This document shows positions 50,736-54,921 of a DNA stretch of 54,921 nucleotides, one piece after another. The stretch's first letter is position 1; each line of letters starts with the position of its first letter. The translations under genes were made by a program, and so were the position numbers. The notes below the pieces were generated by a model that was given only the letters and a program-made list of their open reading frames with translations, made no database searches and was not told the origin of the DNA. Source of the DNA: Mogibacterium sp. (GTDB lineage Bacteria; Bacillota; Clostridia; Peptostreptococcales; Anaerovoracaceae); contig JAFRJV010000058.1 of assembly GCA_017432075.1 (NCBI GenBank), positions 1 through 54,921 on the forward strand. Reading direction: 5' to 3'.

Positions 50736-52622
50736 ATGGCAGACAAACAGAAGATTATTAACATAGCGGTAATAGCACATGTAGACGCGGGAAAATCAAC
50801 ACTTGTTGATGCGCTTCTCGCACAGTCACATGTATTCAGAGATAACGAGCAGATAGTAGACTGCGTGATGGACTCCGACGCCATTGAAAGAGAACGCGGC
50901 ATCACGATCTATTCAAAAAACTGCTCAATAATGTACAAAGACTACAAAATCAACATTGTCGACACACCGGGACACGCGGACTTCAGCTCGGAAGTCGAGC
51001 GTATCATGAAGACTGTGGACACGGTAATACTGCTGGTAGACTCCAGCGAAGGACCGATGCCGCAGACGAGGTTCGTCCTCAGCAAGTCGCTTGCGCAGGG
51101 CATAAACCCTATCCTGTTCATCAACAAGATCGACAAGAAGGACGCGCGCATTGACGAGGTGGTCGACGAAGTCTACGAACTGTTCATGGACCTCGAAGCC
51201 AATGATGACCAGCTGGATTTCCCGATTCTTTACGGAATTGCCAGACAGGGCATTGCAGTCAACGATCCTTCGGAGGTAGAGGGTATCCAGATAGGTGAAG
51301 GTGCTGCAAAGATCCGCAAATCGCCAAAGGGATACGGCGGACTCAGCATAGAGCCTCTGCTCGAGTGCATCACAAAACATTGCGATCCGTATCCGGACAC
51401 GGACGATGAGCCGCTTCAGCTCCAGGTATCGACGCTCGCGTACGACGACTACATAGGCAGACTGGGGATCGGCAGGATCACCCGCGGCACCATAAAGGAA
51501 GCACAGATGGTATCCGTCACCAGAGGAGACGGCAGTGTTACCAAAAACAAGATCAACCAGATATTCGTATACAGAGGACTCAGCCGTACCGTAACAGCGC
51601 AGGCGGGTTCCGGCGATATCGAGGTTGTATCGGGTATTCCTGACATCTCGATAGGCGACACGATATGCGATCCCGATCATCCGGAGTCGCTCGGAACCAT
51701 TAGCATAGAAGAACCGACACTTTCGATGAACTTCATGGTCAATACTTCGCCGTTTGCCGGCAAGGTCGGCAAGTACGTTACGTCGAGACATATCAAGGAC
51801 AGGCTTGAAAAGGAACTCGAGGTAAACGTCGGACTTCTGGTGGAACCGACTGATACGACGGATTCCTTCAAGGTTTCGGGCAGAGGTGAATTGCATCTCT
51901 CGATCCTTATTGAGAACATGCGCCGCGAAGGGTATGAGCTTGCGGTATCCAAACCGGAAGTCGTTATCAAGCGCGGACCTGACGGTGAGAAGCTCGAGCC
52001 TGTGGAAGAGGTAGTGGTGAGCGTGCCTGACGAATATACAGGACCGGTCATCTCGAAACTCAACATGCGCAAAGCTCTCATGACTGCTATGATGTCCGAA
52101 GGCAACGGATATTCCAGGATCATTTTCACCGCTCCGACGAGAGGCCTCATGGGATACCGCTCGGAGTTCATCAATGACACCCGCGGAGAAGGCACCATGG
52201 TGAGACGCTTCAGCGGTTTTGAACCGTGGAAAGGTGAGATCCAGGGCCGCATCAACGGAGTTGCCGTTGCTCAGGAAGAAGGCAACTGCACAGCATACGC
52301 CATTTTCACCATCCAGGAGAGAGTGCAGATGTTCGTGAAACCGCAGGATCACGTATATGAAGGTCAGCTTGTGGGCATGAACGCAAGATCGGATGACATG
52401 GTGGTAAATCCTTGCAGAGCCAAGAAGGCCACAAACATGAGAGCTGCAGGTTCTGACGAAACCATTAAACTGACACCTCCTCGCACGTTCACCCTCGAAG
52501 AGGCACTGGAATTCATCGACGATGACGAGCTTGTGGAAGTGACACCGACAGATATCCGTCTCCGTAAAAAACTCCTCACGGAGCTTGAGAGGCGTAAATA
52601 TAACAACCGCATGAACAGGTAA
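50736..52622 (+). CDS. typA: Translational GTPase TypA/BipA
   Basis: The 628-residue GTPase has HVDAGKSTLVDALL, RERGITI, DTPGHADF and NKIDKKDAR, followed by EF-G-like domains and a C-terminal TypA domain. It binds ribosomes and aids assembly and stress adaptation. The ATG lies 10 bp after the DUF2207 stop with GGGA as a weak site. Confidence 0.97.
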   Translation: MADKQKIINIAVIAHVDAGKSTLVDALLAQSHVFRDNEQIVDCVMDSDAIERERGITIYSKNCSIMYKDYKINIVDTPGHADFSSEVERIMKTVDTVILLVDSSEGPMPQTRFVLSKSLAQGINPILFINKIDKKDARIDEVVDEVYELFMDLEANDDQLDFPILYGIARQGIAVNDPSEVEGIQIGEGAAKIRKSPKGYGGLSIEPLLECITKHCDPYPDTDDEPLQLQVSTLAYDDYIGRLGIGRITRGTIKEAQMVSVTRGDGSVTKNKINQIFVYRGLSRTVTAQAGSGDIEVVSGIPDISIGDTICDPDHPESLGTISIEEPTLSMNFMVNTSPFAGKVGKYVTSRHIKDRLEKELEVNVGLLVEPTDTTDSFKVSGRGELHLSILIENMRREGYELAVSKPEVVIKRGPDGEKLEPVEEVVVSVPDEYTGPVISKLNMRKALMTAMMSEGNGYSRIIFTAPTRGLMGYRSEFINDTRGEGTMVRRFSGFEPWKGEIQGRINGVAVAQEEGNCTAYAIFTIQERVQMFVKPQDHVYEGQLVGMNARSDDMVVNPCRAKKATNMRAAGSDETIKLTPPRTFTLEEALEFIDDDELVEVTPTDIRLRKKLLTELERRKYNNRMNR

Positions 52623-52692
52623 TCATGCGATAAAAAGGGGAAACGAAGCGACAGAGATCAGCTATATCAGATACCGAAAGGAGAATCTAAAA

Positions 52693-53760
52693 ATGAAAAT
52701 TCTTGTAATCAACCCTGGCGCTACTTCGACCAAGATCTGCGTATTCGAGGACGAAGAAGAAGTGATGCGCGTCGGCATCGACCACGATGCTTCCGAGATC
52801 GCAAAATATCCGCACGTGGTAGATCAGGCACCGTTCAGAAAGGCTGCGATCCTTGAGACCATCGAAAAGAACGGATATAAGCTTGAGGACTTCGACGCTA
52901 TCTGCGGAAGAGGCGGACTCTTCAAGCACATCCCGTCAGGCACATACAAGGTAAATGATGCAGTTATCCACGATATCGAGAATCCTCCTTACGGAGAACA
53001 TGCAGCCAACCTCGGTGCATATATCTCAAAAGAACTGGCTGACTCTGTAGGCATTCCTGCATTCTTTGTCGATCCTGTATGTGTAGATGAAATGGAGCCG
53101 CTTGCAAGATACTCCGGCCTCGGACTGGAAGGTTTCGAGAGACAGTCATTCTTCCACCCACTCAACCATAAGTCTGTAGCACGCAAAGCTGCAAAGCATC
53201 TTGGCAGGGCTTACGAAGAACTTAACCTGATAGTATGCCACCTCGGCGGTGGAGTTTCCGTAGCTGCACACAAGAAGGGCAGAGTAGTCGATGTCAACAA
53301 TGTTAAGGATGATGGTGCCATGGGCATGGACAGAGGCGGAGCTCTCCCTGCTAACGCACTCGTAAACCTCTGCTTCAAGGAAGGCATGACTAAGGCTGAT
53401 GTAAAGAGAATAATCGGGCAGGAGGCCGGCGTGTACTCGTATACAGGCACAAAGGACTTCAGAGATGTTGAGAATGCTGCTTTCAATGATGGAGACGAGA
53501 AGATGCTGATGGCTTTCAAGGCTATCGCATATCAGCTTGCAAAGGATATCGGCGCAATGTCGGCAGTACTTCGCTACAACGTAGACGCTATCATATTCAC
53601 GGGCGGAATGGCTTATTCAGAGAGATTCTGTGATGAGATCGCTTCTTATGTCAGCAAGATCGCTCCGATCATGAGATTCCCTGGCGAAGAGGAGATGAGA
53701 GCACTTGCAGAAGGCGCCCTCAAGGCACTCAGAACAGGACACTGGGAAATTTACGAATAG
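52693..53760 (+). CDS. buk: Butyrate kinase
   Basis: The 355-residue acetokinase-family protein opens VINPGATSTKICVFEDEE and has CHLGGGVSVAAHKKGR and AIIFTGGMAYS. It turns butyryl phosphate and ADP into butyrate and ATP, the energy-yielding last step of butyrate fermentation. The usual partner ptb is not next to it here. AAAGGAGAA precedes the ATG. Branched-chain acyl kinase activity is a known alternative. Confidence 0.95.
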   Translation: MKILVINPGATSTKICVFEDEEEVMRVGIDHDASEIAKYPHVVDQAPFRKAAILETIEKNGYKLEDFDAICGRGGLFKHIPSGTYKVNDAVIHDIENPPYGEHAANLGAYISKELADSVGIPAFFVDPVCVDEMEPLARYSGLGLEGFERQSFFHPLNHKSVARKAAKHLGRAYEELNLIVCHLGGGVSVAAHKKGRVVDVNNVKDDGAMGMDRGGALPANALVNLCFKEGMTKADVKRIIGQEAGVYSYTGTKDFRDVENAAFNDGDEKMLMAFKAIAYQLAKDIGAMSAVLRYNVDAIIFTGGMAYSERFCDEIASYVSKIAPIMRFPGEEEMRALAEGALKALRTGHWEIYE

Positions 53761-53778
53761 GTATATTGCCTGAATAAT

Positions 53779-54750
53779 ATGACACGGGATAAGAAAAAGC
53801 GCCCTTCGGGGCGCTTCATCTCAATATTGGCACTGATAATCATGATCTGCTCCGCAGGTCTGTCTTCTGCTGAAACTTCCGACATTACTTACTATGATTC
53901 CGAAAAAAAAGCGGCAGCAGAACTGCGTGAGCACATGAGGCTTCGTGACGAAACCGCTACGATAGGACTGATGGGCAGCGTAGATCAGAAAGGCCTCCAG
54001 AAGACTATCGGAAGGCTTGTAAAAAAGGCCGTAGCTCATACAGGAAAATCCGACGAAGGGGATTACATAGGATTTCAGTATGCTTCGTATGAAGGCCATG
54101 CCCGGACAACATATGTGGGATCTTCTCCTGCGATGGAGATAGAGTATACGCTGTCATATTATGACGACGCTCAGCAGGAAGCAGAAGTGGATGAAAAAGT
54201 CGGTCAGATCATCGAAAGTCTGGAGCTTGATGAGAAGACTGATTATGAAAAGATCACTGCGATCCACGATTATATATGCGACAATGTCGATTTTGAGGCT
54301 GCTGAAAAAGGCGGTGATACCGTAAGAACGGCATATGGCGCACTGATCGAAGGCAAGGCGGTATGTCAGGGGTATTCGGTCAGTCTTTACAGACTGCTTC
54401 TGGAGGCAGGAATAGACAACAGGATCATATTCGGAAAAGGTCTTTCTGAAACAGGAGAATCCGGAGCGCATACGTGGAACATAATTGAACTGAACGATGA
54501 CTACTATTATATTGATGTGACATGGGACGATGTCGGATCTCAATATAAGTACTTTATGGTACCTGCCGAATCCGGCTTTGAGAATTCTCATATTGCTGAT
54601 GAGAGCTATGATGACGATTTCTTCGAAGAGGATTACCCGATGTCAGATGATGCGTATAAAGACGAAGCTGTCGGACTGAAAGGCAAAATACTGAAAATGG
54701 TGAAGGCTTTGGTGAGTGGGATAAAGAGTCTGCTTTCGCGGAATAACTAA
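53779..54750 (+). CDS. Secreted transglutaminase-like protein
   Basis: The 323-residue protein has a signal peptide (core ISILALIIMICSAGLSSA) and a transglutaminase/cysteine-protease-like domain: Cys in GKAVCQGYS, His in AHTWNII and Asp in YYIDVTWDD. The C-terminus has an acidic stretch and a short amphipathic helix. Bacterial members are often peptidases or protein modifiers at the cell surface. No ribosome binding site is visible before the ATG, and a strong hairpin lies in codons 7-13. Confidence 0.85.
   Translation: MTRDKKKRPSGRFISILALIIMICSAGLSSAETSDITYYDSEKKAAAELREHMRLRDETATIGLMGSVDQKGLQKTIGRLVKKAVAHTGKSDEGDYIGFQYASYEGHARTTYVGSSPAMEIEYTLSYYDDAQQEAEVDEKVGQIIESLELDEKTDYEKITAIHDYICDNVDFEAAEKGGDTVRTAYGALIEGKAVCQGYSVSLYRLLLEAGIDNRIIFGKGLSETGESGAHTWNIIELNDDYYYIDVTWDDVGSQYKYFMVPAESGFENSHIADESYDDDFFEEDYPMSDDAYKDEAVGLKGKILKMVKALVSGIKSLLSRNN
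53797..53816 (+). promoter_or_regulatory. UUCG-loop hairpin in the start of the transglutaminase gene
   Basis: AAGCGCCC pairs perfectly with GGGCGCTT around TTCG. It looks like a terminator stem of buk but lacks a T-run (CATCTC follows) and lies inside the next coding region. Confidence 0.6.
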
Positions 54751-54767
54751 TTTTCATATACTTTCAG

Positions 54768-54796
54768 TTGCAAACAGATACCCGATGTGTTAACAT
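54768..54796 (+). promoter_or_regulatory. Possible tRNA promoter
   Basis: TTGCAA (54768-54773), a 17-bp spacer and TAACAT (54791-54796), about 38 bp before the tRNA. CCCGAT/ATCGGG (54781-54802) is an inverted repeat over the -10 and could also end the preceding gene. Confidence 0.4.
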
Positions 54797-54833
54797 AATC
54801 GGGCTGACATAATAATCAATAATAATTAGCCGT

Positions 54834-54921
54834 GGAGGATTGACCGAGTGGCTAAGGAGCCTGATTGGAAATCAGGTAAGGCGTAACAGCCCCGTGGGTT
54901 CGAGTCCCATGTCCTCCGCCA
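54834..54921 (+). tRNA. tRNA-Ser (GGA anticodon)
   Basis: The acceptor stem GGAGGAT pairs with GTCCTCC (last pair G-U), the anticodon stem CCTGATT...AATCAGG presents GGA, a long variable arm typical of tRNA-Ser follows, and GGGTTCGAGTCCC forms the T arm. CCA is encoded at 54919-54921, the end of the window. Confidence 0.96.

Overview
The window reads as a piece of chromosome from a strictly anaerobic, low-to-mid-GC Gram-positive bacterium of the class Clostridia. Supporting signs are a class III (glycyl-radical) ribonucleotide reductase with its activase, a reverse-type rubrerythrin, a butyrate kinase, an S-box (SAM-I) riboswitch, sortase-dependent pili, strong AGGAGG ribosome binding sites and dense co-directional operons. 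I cannot name the family from sequence alone; a relative of the Anaerovoracaceae/Mogibacterium area is only a guess. The window starts in a 5S rRNA gene and ends in a tRNA-Ser.

Layout. 1-7.7 kb: 5S rRNA, a secreted coiled-coil membrane protein, and a pair of ATPase-permease fusion ABC transporters. 7.9-14.4 kb: a six-gene sortase pilus operon (VaFE/SpaA stalk protein, pilin, class B sortase, catalytically dead signal-peptidase homologue, small FctA-like pilin, thioester-domain-like head protein). 14.4-21.3 kb: the conserved ylxM-ffh-rpsP-khpA-rimM-trmD block, then an HlyD-like membrane protein, yggS, sepF and a divIVA-type gene (translation/SRP and cell division). 21.4-24.4 kb: DtxR-type regulator, rubrerythrin, small stress-like proteins and arginase. 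24.5-28 kb: the anaerobic ribonucleotide reductase locus. 28-33.7 kb: RNA methyltransferase, lipase-like hydrolase, prepilin-peptidase-like protein, truA, scpA, scpB, rluB. 33.8-38.8 kb: a complete branched-chain amino-acid ABC importer. 39-42.6 kb: cytidylate-kinase-like protein, alanyl-tRNA editing protein and an unknown protein. 42.6-48.7 kb: SAM riboswitch-metK, dut, two flavoproteins, a divergent dapB homologue and dCMP deaminase. 48.8-54.9 kb: a DUF2207 membrane protein, typA, buk, a secreted transglutaminase-like protein and tRNA-Ser.

The strongest discovery candidate is the reductase locus. The 758-residue NrdD ends after its zinc-finger region and has no glycyl-radical motif. The missing RITGYL segment is encoded by a separate 55-codon ORF 167 bp downstream (27134-27301), with its own ribosome binding site and promoter. 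Between the two lie three perfect DnaA boxes (TTATCCACA) at an exact 12-bp period. The nrdD promoter carries two NrdR-type boxes 32 bp apart that overlap its -35 and -10 elements. This suggests a split class III reductase whose radical-bearing piece is an independently expressed and possibly replication-coupled subunit.

A second candidate is the pilus operon. Its last gene ends where the first SpaA repeat would normally begin, and its first gene starts with just such a repeat, so an adhesin that is usually one polypeptide looks split and permuted across the operon. The same operon carries a signal-peptidase homologue with Asp and Gly in place of the catalytic Ser and Lys, as in streptococcal SipA.
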